Positions 34,456 through 42,765 of a stretch of 64,000 nt of DNA are shown piece after piece. The notes below the pieces were generated by a model. The model saw only the letters and a program-made list of their open reading frames with translations. It was not told where the DNA came from and searched no databases. Where the stretch lies: positions 1,054,001-1,118,000 of the forward strand of contig NZ_LR738849.1 of NCBI RefSeq assembly GCF_902702915.1. Direction: 5' to 3'. The position numbers and the translations under genes are program-made. This stretch comes from Desulfovibrio sp. 86. Its GTDB lineage: Bacteria; Desulfobacterota; Desulfovibrionia; Desulfovibrionales; Desulfovibrionaceae. Every line of letters starts with the position of its first letter. Positions within the stretch are counted from its first letter, which is position 1.

Positions 34456-35835
34456 CTATTTGCGGTTGCGCGCAAGCACGCAGCCAACGGCCAGCAGATT
34501 CAGTATGCCAAAGATGACCAGGTCAAGGTGCATGCTGTCCATAAAGGCGTCAATGGTCTCCGGCCCTGCGGGCTTGTCGCCCAAATAAAAGCCCAGGGTC
34601 AGGGTAATGACCACCATGTTCACAAGCTGCCCCCCGGTGCGCACGGCTCCGGTAAGGCCCGACGCCTGCCCCACGTGCTCGCGCCCGGCGCTTTCAAGAA
34701 TAATGGTGGTATTGGGCAGGGCAAAAAAGCTTATGCCCACGCCAAGCAGGCCCTGAGCGGTCAGCAGTACGCCTATGGGCGAATCCACGGCAAGAAAGGC
34801 CGAAACCAGCAGACCAAGGCCGCACAGCCCCACGCCCACGGCGCTCACATGGCCGGGGTCGAACTTTATGCACAGCCTGGCGGCCAGCGGGGTTGTCATG
34901 GCCTGCACCAGAGACTGCAAGGCCAGAAACATGCCCGCCTGCTGCACGGTCATGCCGAGTCCAAACTGCAGATACAGGCTGAAGAAAAAGAGTACGCCGA
35001 AAAATGAACTGTAGTTGATAAAGGCCGCCAGAGAAGACAGGGCAAACACCCGGTTGCGCGCAAGCAGGCGGATATCAAGGATGGGAAATTCGCTGCGCAG
35101 CTCCTTGAAGCAGAACAGCACCATCAGAATGGCGAAAGCCGCCAGCAGAAAGCCCGCCATCACCGGATAGGCCGCCAGTTCCGACGAACCGAAGGTCAGT
35201 GCCGTCATGGCCAGGCCGTAAATGATGCAGCCGCCCCAGTCAAAACGGCGTCCCTTGGCCGTGCGCCAGTCCAAGCTGACGCCGTACTTCATGAGCAGCA
35301 GCACAACCACCGACGTGAGCGCATTGCCCCAGAAAAGCCAGCGCCAGCCCAGCCAGCCCGCCACAAAGCCAGCCACCGGCGGGCCGCAGGCAATGCCCGC
35401 GTACACGGCCGAACCGCTGTAACCGAGATATATGGCCCTTTTTCCAGCAGGCGCGGCCGATGCCAGCAAGGCCAGGCCACAGGCGTTAAACATGGCCCCG
35501 CCCATACCCTGCACCAGCCGCAGCCCCAAAAAGGCTTCCACTGAAGCGGCAAAGCCCAGCAATGCCCCGCAGACCCCAAAGATGGCGATTCCCCAGATAA
35601 AGACGCGCTTGTAGCCCAAGATGTCGCCAAGACTGCCGCTGGCAAGCTGAAAAACGGCAAGCCCCATGGCGTAAAAAGCGCCCATGAGGCCAAGTTGCTG
35701 CGCGCTGGCTTTCAGCTCCGCACCAATGGGCGGCAAAACCGCGTTCACGCCAGCCATCATGAAGGGCATGCAAAAAAGTGAGGTGCAGACCGCAATCAGC
35801 AGCCAGCCATGGCCTTTTTCGATGGAGGATGACAT
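34456..35835 (-). CDS. MFS drug-efflux transporter, 14-helix DHA2 type
   Basis: This inner-membrane transporter of 459 residues has about 14 hydrophobic segments. Helix 1-2 region is LIAVCTSLFCMPFMMAGVNA...LPPIGAEL, the MFS loop motif is GSLGDILGYKRVFIWG (67-82) and motif C-like GPPVAGFVAGWLGWRWLFWGN occurs at helix 5. It resembles EmrB/QacA-type proton-coupled exporters of toxic compounds. No membrane-fusion partner is adjacent. It is on the same strand as, and 187 bases upstream of, the FlgM-associated gene, but is probably a separate transcription unit. Substrate unknown. Confidence 0.85.
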   Translation of the reverse strand: MSSSIEKGHGWLLIAVCTSLFCMPFMMAGVNAVLPPIGAELKASAQQLGLMGAFYAMGLAVFQLASGSLGDILGYKRVFIWGIAIFGVCGALLGFAASVEAFLGLRLVQGMGGAMFNACGLALLASAAPAGKRAIYLGYSGSAVYAGIACGPPVAGFVAGWLGWRWLFWGNALTSVVVLLLMKYGVSLDWRTAKGRRFDWGGCIIYGLAMTALTFGSSELAAYPVMAGFLLAAFAILMVLFCFKELRSEFPILDIRLLARNRVFALSSLAAFINYSSFFGVLFFFSLYLQFGLGMTVQQAGMFLALQSLVQAMTTPLAARLCIKFDPGHVSAVGVGLCGLGLLVSAFLAVDSPIGVLLTAQGLLGVGISFFALPNTTIILESAGREHVGQASGLTGAVRTGGQLVNMVVITLTLGFYLGDKPAGPETIDAFMDSMHLDLVIFGILNLLAVGCVLARNRK

Positions 35836-36117
35836 AAAAAACAGTATCTCCGGCTATGGGACAGGTCAATACAGCGCCGCCACAGAAATGAATGGGCCAG
35901 TTAGTGAAACTGGCCTGTCAGGCCGCGCGCATGACAGCGCGCATGACGGCGCACCCAGGCCTTCGCGCTTCCATACCTTCCCTGAATGCGGCTCTGCGGA
36001 GGCGAGCGCACATCCAGTCCGAAAGCAAAGCGATCCTTGAGCCAGAAACGCGGCAGAAAATTTGTGTCCTGCGCGCCAGCACCGCTTGCGAAGCTATATC
36101 GGACGCCCGCTCCGGTC
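35836..36117. other. Intergenic stretch, nothing recognised
   Basis: This is the 5' region of the MFS gene. It contains short direct repeats (GCGCATGACAGCGCGCATGACGGCGC near 35937) and no gene or family A-C repeat. Confidence 0.4.
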
Positions 36118-36160
36118 AATAAAAACAGGCGGTCCCCGGCGGTGTAGGCCGGGGACCGAA
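36118..36160 (-). terminator. Terminator after metF
   Basis: On the minus strand CGGTCCCCGGC and GCCGGGGACCG pair around CTACACC, followed by CCTGTTTTTATT, about 45 bases after the metF stop. Confidence 0.75.
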
Positions 36161-36204
36161 GTGTTGCGCCAGAGCCCAGGCTCTGCGCTGATGGAAGGCG
36201 TGCG

Positions 36205-37083
36205 TTATGCCTGCAAAAGACCCGATTCTTCAGCCAGCCTCAGGCACATGCTGGCCTTGTTCAATGTATACAAATGAATGCCCGGAGCGCCGTTTTCCAG
36301 CAGAAAACGTATCTGGCGCACCGCAAATTCCAGTCCCACTTCACGCACGGCCTCTGCCCCGCCTTTGGCATTGGCGCTTTCAAGGTCAAGATAGAGCTTG
36401 CCGGGGATGTTGGCCCCGCACAGCGAAAGCACCCGACGCAGTGAGTCAAAACTCTGGATGGGCAGTATGCCGGGGATGACGGGCGTGTGAATGCCCATGC
36501 CACGCAAATGCTCCAGCAGGTCGGCATATTCCCGCGCGTCAAAGAAAAGCTGGGTTACGGCGAAGTCCGCGCCGCTGCGCATCTTGTCCGCAGTGTGAAG
36601 GCGATCCAGCGCGATGGAGTTTGATTCGGGGTGCGGCGCGGGATAGGCCGCCACGCCAATACCCATATAGGGTTGCTGGCGGCGGGCGAAGGCGACAAGG
36701 TCAGAGGCATGCCGGAAGTACCCCTTGCTCCAGTCCGTCTCCTGCCCGACGGGCGGGTCGCCGCGCAGGGCCAGCACATTGTCCACCCCCACAGCGCGCA
36801 ATTCGGCAAGGTAGGCGGAGATGCTCTCAGGCTCCGCGCCCACGCAGGTAAGGTGGGCCATGGTGTTCAGCCCGCGCCGGGCCAGTTCCGCTGTTACGGC
36901 AAGGGTATTACGTTGTTTGCCGCCGCCTGCGCCGTACGTAACGGAAACAAAGAGCGGGGCCAGAGCGCGCAGCTTTTCCACAGTTTCAAAAAAACCGGGC
37001 AAAATTTTTTCATCCGACGGAGGAAAAAACTCCAATGAGAAAAATGGCTTCTTCGCGGCGCGGATGCCGTCTCCGATGTGCAT
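36205..37083 (-). CDS. metF: Methylenetetrahydrofolate reductase MetF
   Basis: MetF reduces 5,10-methylene-THF to 5-methyl-THF, feeding methionine synthesis and one-carbon metabolism. The 292-residue TIM-barrel flavoprotein shows FFSLEFFPPSDE near the N terminus (catalytic Glu), FVSVTYGAGG, AHLTCVG, NVLALRGDPP and the FAD-binding GADFAVTQLFFD. Normal length. The ATG at 37083 is preceded by AAGGAGTTCCAGC. It stands alone with its own promoter and terminator, divergent from the glycosidase-like gene. Confidence 0.95.
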   Translation of the reverse strand: MHIGDGIRAAKKPFFSLEFFPPSDEKILPGFFETVEKLRALAPLFVSVTYGAGGGKQRNTLAVTAELARRGLNTMAHLTCVGAEPESISAYLAELRAVGVDNVLALRGDPPVGQETDWSKGYFRHASDLVAFARRQQPYMGIGVAAYPAPHPESNSIALDRLHTADKMRSGADFAVTQLFFDAREYADLLEHLRGMGIHTPVIPGILPIQSFDSLRRVLSLCGANIPGKLYLDLESANAKGGAEAVREVGLEFAVRQIRFLLENGAPGIHLYTLNKASMCLRLAEESGLLQA

Positions 37084-37145
37084 GCTGGAACTCCTTGTGT
37101 GCTGCGGAAATGCGGCCAGTTTTTGTGGGGGCCGACGTATTTATG

Positions 37146-37173
37146 TGTATATCTAGATAAATTGATATGTCAA
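37146..37173 (-). promoter_or_regulatory. Sigma-70 promoter for metF
   Basis: On the minus strand TTGACA and TATACA are 16 bases apart; transcription would begin about 55 bases before the ATG. Confidence 0.6.
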
Positions 37174-37199
37174 GAAAAAAGGCCGGGGAGCCTTGCAAA

Positions 37200-38573
37200 A
37201 TGACTGGCTTGGTCGTAATTCAGGGGCAAGCCCAACGGCATATTATGAAAATACGTACAGGCATTTTCGCGTGCGGGCAGGGCCCGCACACCGCCTGCCC
37301 CGGCAGGATACAAGGCTTCCTTCCAGGTCGCGTCTTTCTTCTGGCGTGCGCCCTGTGCGCCCTGACAGCCCTGCTGCTCTGGCATGCCCCGCATGTGGGC
37401 GCGGCCCAGAGCCCCCAGCCTGAAGCGCCCCTGCCCGGAGTTGCCAGTCCCGTCGCTGGCCCCGATACCGCCCCTAATACTGCCGCTGCTGCTGTCGTTG
37501 ACTCTGCCGCCGCTCCTGCCGCTGCTGCTGTCGTTGACTCTGCCGCCGCTCCTGCCGCTGCCAGGGGCGCTGCCACCCCAGACACTGCCAATGCCGCCAA
37601 TACCGGGCCTGCCGACGCCAGCGCTATGCCGGGCGTTGCGCAAAGTCCCGCGCCCGAAACATCCGCCCCCGCGCCTGCCACTGCCGCCAGCACGCCCGTT
37701 TCCACACCCGCCCCCGGCGTGGCCGCGCCCGCGCCGTCTTCCGCCGGTATTGACGATCAGGGCAAGCCCGACTGGCGGCAACTGGAGCCCGGCCTTGATT
37801 TCGGCCAATTCCGCCTCAACGACAACGAAGCCCTGCTGACGGCCCTGCGCATTGATCCGGCCTACTTCAATTTCATACTCTGCGCCCGCTCTCTGGACGG
37901 TGGCCCCCTGCGCTCGCTCAACCAGTGGGCCGAGCAGTATGATCTTTCCGCTGCCATCAACGCCAGCATGTATCTGCCCGACGGCAGCACAAGCACGGGC
38001 TATATGAAGCAGGACGATCACTTCAACAACAGGCGCGTGGTGCAGCGCTTTGGCGCGTTCTTTGTGGCCGGACCCAACCAGCCAAGCCTGCCCGGAGCCG
38101 CCATTGTGGACCGGGACGACCCGCAGTGGGAGCAGCGCATTGCCCAGTACCGCCTTGTCATCCAGAACTACCGCATGACCAGCGCCGACAGGCGTATCCT
38201 CTGGTCGCCCGGCGGCCCCCACTACTCCATTTCCGCCGTGGCCCAGGACGGCGACGGCCGCATCCTTTTTCTGCACTGCAGGCAGCCGGTGGAAGCCTAC
38301 GCCTTTGCACAGCAGCTTTTGCACCTGCCCCTCAACGTACGCACCGTCATGTATGTGGAAGGCGGCGGCCAGGCTGGTCTGCTGGTGCGCTCCGCCCACT
38401 GGCAGCATGAACTGGCGGGCATAAGCCCGGCCGGATTTCTGGTGACTGGCGATCTGCGCGCCCTGCTGCCCAACGTGCTGGGCGCTGTGCGGATTGCGAC
38501 GTCCCCGGACACACCCGCCCCGGACACACCCGCCTCTGACGCCGCTGCCTCTGACGCACCCCCATCCCCCTAA
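37200..38573 (+). CDS. Exported phosphodiester glycosidase-family (NAGPA/DUF2233) protein
   Basis: The 457-residue product has an N-terminal membrane/signal segment (VFLLACALCALTALLLW, about 44-60), an Ala/Pro/Thr-rich linker to about 195, and a C-terminal domain like NAGPA (phosphodiester alpha-GlcNAcase) proteins. Supporting stretches are PAYFNFILCARSLDGG, AAINASMYLPDGS (family N-A-x-x), GYMKQDDHF and the C-terminal TVMYVEGGGQAGLLV. The linker holds an exact 11-residue duplication (AAAVVDSAAAP). The ATG at 37200 has GGGGAG nine bases upstream; the ATG at 37245 is an alternative. A Ser/Asp/Pro-rich tail follows. Substrate unknown, probably acts in the periplasm or on the cell surface. Confidence 0.75.
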   Translation: MTGLVVIQGQAQRHIMKIRTGIFACGQGPHTACPGRIQGFLPGRVFLLACALCALTALLLWHAPHVGAAQSPQPEAPLPGVASPVAGPDTAPNTAAAAVVDSAAAPAAAAVVDSAAAPAAARGAATPDTANAANTGPADASAMPGVAQSPAPETSAPAPATAASTPVSTPAPGVAAPAPSSAGIDDQGKPDWRQLEPGLDFGQFRLNDNEALLTALRIDPAYFNFILCARSLDGGPLRSLNQWAEQYDLSAAINASMYLPDGSTSTGYMKQDDHFNNRRVVQRFGAFFVAGPNQPSLPGAAIVDRDDPQWEQRIAQYRLVIQNYRMTSADRRILWSPGGPHYSISAVAQDGDGRILFLHCRQPVEAYAFAQQLLHLPLNVRTVMYVEGGGQAGLLVRSAHWQHELAGISPAGFLVTGDLRALLPNVLGAVRIATSPDTPAPDTPASDAAASDAPPSP

Positions 38574-38905
38574 AACTCTCGATATATTTTAGTGTGGCAT
38601 GACGAGTTTTCCGTCTCGAAGCGGAGCCCCCGAGACAGTGCTGCTCAGACATCACACCACCTCAAAAAGTATCTGCGCCATCAGCAAAAATATTCTTCCA
38701 TGGCGTATTCCCAGTGGCCGAGCCCACCCTGCATCCAGGGTTCACCAAGCTTCCGGCCCCCCTGCGCGCAGCACAGAGCAACCGCGCTCGCCTTCATGCC
38801 AGGCGGCGGGCCTCGCCAGCGCAGAAACACTCACAACACAAACAGTCGAAAACATGAAATTGCTCTTGCGCCAGGCCGCTTTCTGTGCGACTGATTGAGT
38901 GAACA
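38574..38905. other. Intergenic stretch, nothing recognised
   Basis: Short overlapping open frames only. No ribosome binding site, repeat copy or terminator is clear before the dfx regulatory region. Confidence 0.4.
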
Positions 38906-38908
38906 GAC

Positions 38909-38961
38909 ATGGCAGTCTGCCATTCTGCCTTTTTGATAATAATTACTAATTTCCATAAAAA
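38909..38961 (+). promoter_or_regulatory. dfx-rub-roo promoter with a 15-bp palindromic operator candidate
   Basis: ATGGCAG-T-CTGCCAT at 38909-38923 is a perfect inverted repeat. TTGATA (38933-38938) and TAAAAA (38956-38961) are 17 bases apart, directly downstream. An AT-rich stretch GATAATAATTACTAAT overlaps the promoter and weakly resembles a Fur-type site. The leader to the dfx ATG is about 140 bases. Regulator identity is unknown. Confidence 0.45.
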
Positions 38962-39108
38962 CGCTTTACTTTGGCTCCGACTTCTTTCAGAATAATTATC
39001 GGTATCCGGGGCCAGGAGAGCGCATTAGCGACTGTATGGCCCCCGCCCGGCAAGCCGGGCGGCAAATCATATCAAGGCCGTGTTGGCCTAAACGTCTGTG
39101 AGGAAACC

Positions 39109-39489
39109 ATGCCCAAGCATCTGGAAGTTTATAAGTGCACCCACTGTGGCAATATTATTGAAGTTCTGCATGGCGGCGGCGCGGACATCGTCTGCTGTGG
39201 CGAGCCCATGAAGCTTATGGTTGAGGGCGCCACTGACGGCGCCATGGAAAAGCACGTTCCCGTCATTGAAAAGGTTGACGGCGGCTATCTGGTGAAAGTG
39301 GGCAGCGTGCCTCACCCCATGGAAGAAAAGCACTGGATTGAATGGATTGAGCTGCTGGCCGACGGCAGAAGCTATACAAAGTTCCTCAAGCCCGGCGACG
39401 CGCCCGAGGCTTTCTTTGCCATCGACGCCGCCAAGGTGACCGCCCGCGAATTCTGCAATTTGCACGGTCACTGGAAGGCTGAAAACTAG
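39109..39489 (+). CDS. dfx: Desulfoferrodoxin (superoxide reductase, 2Fe-SOR)
   Basis: Dfx reduces superoxide to hydrogen peroxide in the cytoplasm, taking electrons from rubredoxin. It is 126 residues, as in D. desulfuricans. Center I rubredoxin-like ligands are Cys10, Cys13, Cys29 and Cys30. Center II active-site ligands are His49, His69, His75, Cys116 and His119; the catalytic Lys48 (EKHVPV) is present. The ATG at 39109 follows GTGAGGAAACC. rub begins 58 bases after its stop. Confidence 0.97.
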   Translation: MPKHLEVYKCTHCGNIIEVLHGGGADIVCCGEPMKLMVEGATDGAMEKHVPVIEKVDGGYLVKVGSVPHPMEEKHWIEWIELLADGRSYTKFLKPGDAPEAFFAIDAAKVTAREFCNLHGHWKAEN

Positions 39490-39547
39490 GTTTCATAAAC
39501 ACGTTACCAAGCGCGGGATTCCGCGCCATTCCCTCAGGAGGATTTCA

Positions 39548-39685
39548 ATGCAGAAGTATGTTTGCACCGTCTGTGGCTATGAATATGATCCCGCCGAACA
39601 TGACAATGTTCCTTTCGACCAGCTGCCCGATGATTGGTGCTGCCCGGTTTGCGGAGTGAGCAAGGATCAGTTCAGCCCGGCCTAA
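39548..39685 (+). CDS. rub: Rubredoxin (short-loop, 45 aa)
   Basis: Rubredoxin is the one-electron carrier between NADH-linked reductases and Dfx or Roo. The protein is [20 protein letters not shown] continuing to [15 protein letters not shown], with iron ligands Cys6, Cys9, Cys32 and Cys35. It lacks the seven-residue loop present in most rubredoxins, a hallmark of the D. desulfuricans protein. AGGAGG lies six bases before the ATG. It is followed by a terminator-like hairpin before roo. Confidence 0.96.
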   Translation: MQKYVCTVCGYEYDPAEHDNVPFDQLPDDWCCPVCGVSKDQFSPA

Positions 39686-39708
39686 CCTTGGTATTTTACT
39701 TGCTTTCT

Positions 39709-39749
39709 CCCCCGCTTTGCCGCTGCGTGCGGTAAAGCGGGGCTTTTCG
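39709..39749 (+). terminator. Hairpin terminator/attenuator between rub and roo
   Basis: CCCCGCTTTGCCGC and GCGGTAAAGCGGGG pair with one mismatch around TGCGT and are followed by CTTTT. Its place inside the operon suggests roo is expressed at a lower level or from partial read-through. Confidence 0.75.
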
Positions 39750-39783
39750 TAAACGGGAAGACCCCACATTCCGGAGAAAATAG

Positions 39784-40992
39784 ATGCAACCTGTTGAAAT
39801 TAAAAAAGACATCTTCTGGATAGGCTACGTGGACTACGACCACCGGGACTTCCACGGGTATTCCCGATCCCCGGATGGCTCCACGTACAACGCCTATCTT
39901 ATCAAAGACGAAAAAAATGTTCTGATGGACACGGTGGCCTCCGGCTGCGAAGGCACCCTGCTGTGCCGCATGGCCAAGGTGCTGGATCCTGAAAAAATCG
40001 ACTACGTCGTCTGCAACCACCTTGAACTTGACCACTCCGGGTCTCTTGAAGCCATCATGGAGCGGTGCAAGCCTGAAAAGCTTTTTGTTTCCCAGGCCGG
40101 GCTCAAATCGCTGGCGGGATACTTCGCCAGCAAGGATTGGCCCGTGCAAGCCGTCAAAAGCGGCGACACCATCAGCCTGGGCAAGCGCAGCATCGTTTTT
40201 CAAGAAACGCGCATGCTGCACTGGCCCGACAGCATGGTCTCGTACATTCCCGAAGAAAAACTGCTCGTCAGCAATGATATTTTCGGCCAGAACATAGCGA
40301 GCTCCGCACGCTTTGTGGACGACTTCGGCGACGATGGCGAATACCTGCGCCGCGTCAAGGAGTACTACTACAATATCGTGCTGCCCTACTCGCCCATGGT
40401 GCTCAAGGCTCTGCCCATTGTGGAGCAGCTTGACATTGACATGATCGCGCCCGACCACGGTCTCATCCATCGTGGAGAAAAGGCCGTGCGCAACATCATC
40501 GACATGTACCGCGCCCTGGCCGAGCAAAAGCCGCAGCAGCGCGCGCTCATCTTTTACGACACCATGTGGCAGTCCACGGAAACCATGGCCTACGCCATTT
40601 GCAGCGGCCTGGAAGAAAATGGCGTGCCCACGCGCATCATGTCTGTCAAAAGCAACCACCACAGCGCCGTCATGACGGAACTGGCGGACTGTGGCGCGGT
40701 GCTGGCGGGTTCACCCACGCACAACAACACCATTCTGCCCCTGGTGGCCGCCCAGCTGACCTACATGAAGGGACTGCGCCCCCAGAACCGTATAGGCGGC
40801 GCGTTCGGCTCCTTCGGCTGGTCGGGTGAAGCGCCCAAGCAGTTGCAGGAACATTTGACCGACATGCACATGGATATGCCCGTGGAGCCTGTGAAGTGCA
40901 GCTGGCGGCCCGACCGCGACGTTCTCAAGGCCTGCCACGACATGGGCAAGACCCTTGCCGAGGCCCTTAAAAAGAAGTGCCAGGAAGGCTAA
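39784..40992 (+). CDS. roo: Rubredoxin:oxygen oxidoreductase (flavodiiron protein, FprA family)
   Basis: Roo reduces O2 to water (or NO to N2O) in the cytoplasm using electrons from rubredoxin. The N-terminal lactamase-like domain carries the diiron ligands His79, Glu81, Asp83, His146, Asp165 and His225; His84 follows the NHLELDHSG motif. The C-terminal flavodoxin domain begins near 255 (QQRALIFYDTMWQSTETMA) with the FMN phosphate loop, and GSPTHNNTILP and FGSFGWSGEA complete the flavin site. 402 residues is the normal length. GGAGA precedes the ATG. It completes the dfx-rub-roo oxygen-defence cluster. Confidence 0.96.
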   Translation: MQPVEIKKDIFWIGYVDYDHRDFHGYSRSPDGSTYNAYLIKDEKNVLMDTVASGCEGTLLCRMAKVLDPEKIDYVVCNHLELDHSGSLEAIMERCKPEKLFVSQAGLKSLAGYFASKDWPVQAVKSGDTISLGKRSIVFQETRMLHWPDSMVSYIPEEKLLVSNDIFGQNIASSARFVDDFGDDGEYLRRVKEYYYNIVLPYSPMVLKALPIVEQLDIDMIAPDHGLIHRGEKAVRNIIDMYRALAEQKPQQRALIFYDTMWQSTETMAYAICSGLEENGVPTRIMSVKSNHHSAVMTELADCGAVLAGSPTHNNTILPLVAAQLTYMKGLRPQNRIGGAFGSFGWSGEAPKQLQEHLTDMHMDMPVEPVKCSWRPDRDVLKACHDMGKTLAEALKKKCQEG

Positions 40993-41018
40993 ACCCCAAC
41001 CCGATCATTATTGCGATA

Positions 41019-41054
41019 CCCCGGCAAAAGCTCTGCTTTTGCCGGGGTTTTTTG
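41019..41054 (+). terminator. Terminator after roo
   Basis: CCCCGGCAAAAGC and GCTTTTGCCGGGG pair around TCT, followed by TTTTTTG. Confidence 0.9.
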
Positions 41055-41129
41055 TAATCAGCCCTCATGAGAGCCACACACTTTGGGATGATGCGCAGTC
41101 GCAAGACGATGCTCTGGCTCCCCCACTTC

Positions 41130-41285
41130 TGCTAGAGCGTTCTGCTTTTTGAAATACTCCTTGTTTCAACGTATCATTCTGGCGAAAAACGTGGTTTTCG
41201 CCAGAATCCACGCCACGTTGCGGCGCGCTGCACGTTCGTGCAGCGTTAGAGCATTTACCTTTTTCAAAGTTAACATGCTCTAAAA
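41130..41285 (+). repeat. Multi-hairpin repeat family B, copy B2
   Basis: Between CTAGAGCG (41131) and CATGCTCTAAAAC (41285) lie hairpins at 41176-41207 (arms ATTCTGGCGAAAA) and 41226-41245 (arms CGCTGCACG, TT loop), and an outer pair GAGCAT/ATGCTC at 41250-41281. Layout matches B1. Confidence 0.75.
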
Positions 41286-41286
41286 C

Positions 41287-41354
41287 AAGAGTTTTAGGGG
41301 GTGGGGGCGTGGGGGAGGAGACCCTTTTGCAAAAGGGTCCCTCCCCCACAAAGC
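41287..41354 (-). repeat. Palindromic repeat family A, copy A3
   Basis: Minus-strand reading starts GGGAATGCTTTGTGGGGGAG, then the palindrome arms with CCCTTTTGCAAAAGGG and the C-rich tail ending CTAAAACTCTT. It lies downstream of cytochrome c3 in the same sense, and abuts family B copy B2. A degenerate duplicate (CAAAACATTCCCTCTCCCA) follows at 41380. Confidence 0.85.
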
Positions 41355-41398
41355 ATTCCCCTCCCCCTCCACAAAACATTCCCTCTCCCACGACGAAC

Positions 41399-41434
41399 AA
41401 AAGGCGGCGCAAGCAGAGCTTGCGCCGCCTTTAT
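41399..41434 (-). terminator. Terminator after cytochrome c3
   Basis: On the minus strand AAAGGCGGCGCAAGC and GCTTGCGCCGCCTT pair around TCT and are followed by TTGTTCG. Confidence 0.8.
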
Positions 41435-41501
41435 CTGAGGCCCGGCCAAAAGAGATACAAAGCGTATAAAAGACTCTACAAGGCCGGAACAAATACCAGG
41501 C

Positions 41502-41888
41502 TTACGGATGGCACTTGGACTTGGCGCAAGCGGTCAGGTCTTTCTTGAGATCGGGCTTTTCGGCCACGGTCTTGGTGTGACATTCCATGCAGTTGGTGTG
41601 CTTGAGTCCGGTCTTGGTATGGATCACGTAGTACAGGCTCTTCTCGCCCTTTTTGCCGGTCAGGTCATCGTGGCAGCCAGCGTTGCTGCACTTGGCGAAG
41701 CTTTCCTTCCCGTCAACAGGGTGGTGACAGGTCACGCATTCCACCTTGGAATGAGGAGCGTGGGGAAACATGACGGTCTTCTGAGAGCCTTTGATCTCCA
41801 GCGGTTTATCAGGCACAGCGGGAGCGGCCCAAGCGCTTACAGCGAAGAGCAGGGCCAACATACAGGTAAGAGCAAGGGATTTTTTCAC
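41502..41888 (-). CDS. Periplasmic tetraheme cytochrome c3
   Basis: Cytochrome c3 accepts electrons from periplasmic hydrogenases and formate dehydrogenases and passes them to membrane complexes. The 128-residue precursor has a signal peptide (LALTCMLALLFAVSAWA) and a mature start APAVPDKPLEIKG. Four heme-binding motifs are present: CVTCH, CSNAGCH (four-residue spacing), CMECH and CAKSKCH, plus axial His residues in FPHAPHSKVE and YVIHTK. I chose the GTG at 41888 because GGAGGA lies six bases upstream. It is closely similar to the D. desulfuricans protein as I recall it. Likely monocistronic. Confidence 0.95.
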   Translation of the reverse strand: MKKSLALTCMLALLFAVSAWAAPAVPDKPLEIKGSQKTVMFPHAPHSKVECVTCHHPVDGKESFAKCSNAGCHDDLTGKKGEKSLYYVIHTKTGLKHTNCMECHTKTVAEKPDLKKDLTACAKSKCHP

Positions 41889-41933
41889 GACAGTCCTCCA
41901 TGGTAAAAAAAACGACACTTGAGAATTGTTGCG

Positions 41934-41962
41934 AGCTTACGGCCAGCATGGCGGCGTGTCAA
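41934..41962 (-). promoter_or_regulatory. Sigma-70 promoter for cytochrome c3
   Basis: On the minus strand TTGACA and TAAGCT are 17 bases apart, about 45 bases before the GTG start. Confidence 0.55.
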
Positions 41963-41988
41963 TGGGCACCGTGGAATACATTTTCAAG

Positions 41989-42762
41989 TTATTTGTCCGC
42001 TCCTGGCTGCCTTTTGCGTGCATATCCCCGTGGTGTGAGCATATATGACTCAATCGATCTGCTTTCACTGTTGCCGATAATCAGCAGTGAAAGCATATCC
42101 ACCTGTGCTGCATCAAAGCTGTCCAGCCTGTGCACGCTTACGCTCTGTTCCGGACGGTAAGCCTGACGCACCAGGCCCACAGGGCACTGCGGCTCACGAA
42201 AACGGCGGGCCAGGGCCAGGGCGGCGTCCAGATGGCCGGGGCGGCCCTTGGACCGGGGATTATAGATGACGCAGACAAAATCAGCCTCAAGGGCAGCGGA
42301 AAGTCTTTTGACAATGGTTTCCCACGGCGTGAGCAGATCACTCAGGCTGATGCAGGCGAAATCGTGCGTCAGGGGAGCGCCCAGCAGGGCCGCTGCAGCG
42401 CATACGGCAGGCACCCCCGGCACGACGCCGAAGGGAACGACGCCCACGAGGTTTCGGGATTCCAGCACTTCAAGGGCAAGTCCGGCCAGGGCATAAATGC
42501 CGGGATCGCCCGAACAGACGAGAGCCGTGGCCTGCCCGGCAAGAGCGGCGTCCACCGCTGCCTCGCAGCGTTCAATTTCATGCCGCATGCCCGTGCTGAT
42601 GCGCTGTTTGCCTTCAAGCAGCTCCGGCGGAACCAGATCCATATACAGATGATAGCCCGCAACGCACTGGGCCTGCTCCAGAACGGCGCGGGCCTGGGGC
42701 GTAAGACAGTCGGCATGGCCGGGGCCAAGGCCCACCACGTGAAGGCTGGCAGCTTGAGTCAT
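41989..42762 (-). CDS. cbiH: Precorrin-3B/cobalt-factor III C17-methyltransferase CbiH
   Basis: CbiH methylates C17 with ring contraction of the macrocycle in the anaerobic cobalamin route. The 257-residue tetrapyrrole methylase shows LHVVGLGPGHADCLTPQA at the N terminus, AGYHLYMDLV, VCSGDPGIYALAGLALEVLE, PGVPAVCAAAALLGAPLTHDF and CISLSDLLTPW, all CobJ/CbiH hallmarks. It follows cbiG by three bases, consistent with cbiG opening the ring lactone after CbiH acts. No additional ferredoxin-like fusion is seen. Confidence 0.94.
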   Translation of the reverse strand: MTQAASLHVVGLGPGHADCLTPQARAVLEQAQCVAGYHLYMDLVPPELLEGKQRISTGMRHEIERCEAAVDAALAGQATALVCSGDPGIYALAGLALEVLESRNLVGVVPFGVVPGVPAVCAAAALLGAPLTHDFACISLSDLLTPWETIVKRLSAALEADFVCVIYNPRSKGRPGHLDAALALARRFREPQCPVGLVRQAYRPEQSVSVHRLDSFDAAQVDMLSLLIIGNSESRSIESYMLTPRGYARKRQPGADK

Positions 42763-42765
42763 GAC

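Noticed and set aside
38930..38960. Fur box at the dfx promoter
   Set aside because: Only a partial match (GATAATAATTACTA) in an AT-rich promoter; not enough to name a regulator.
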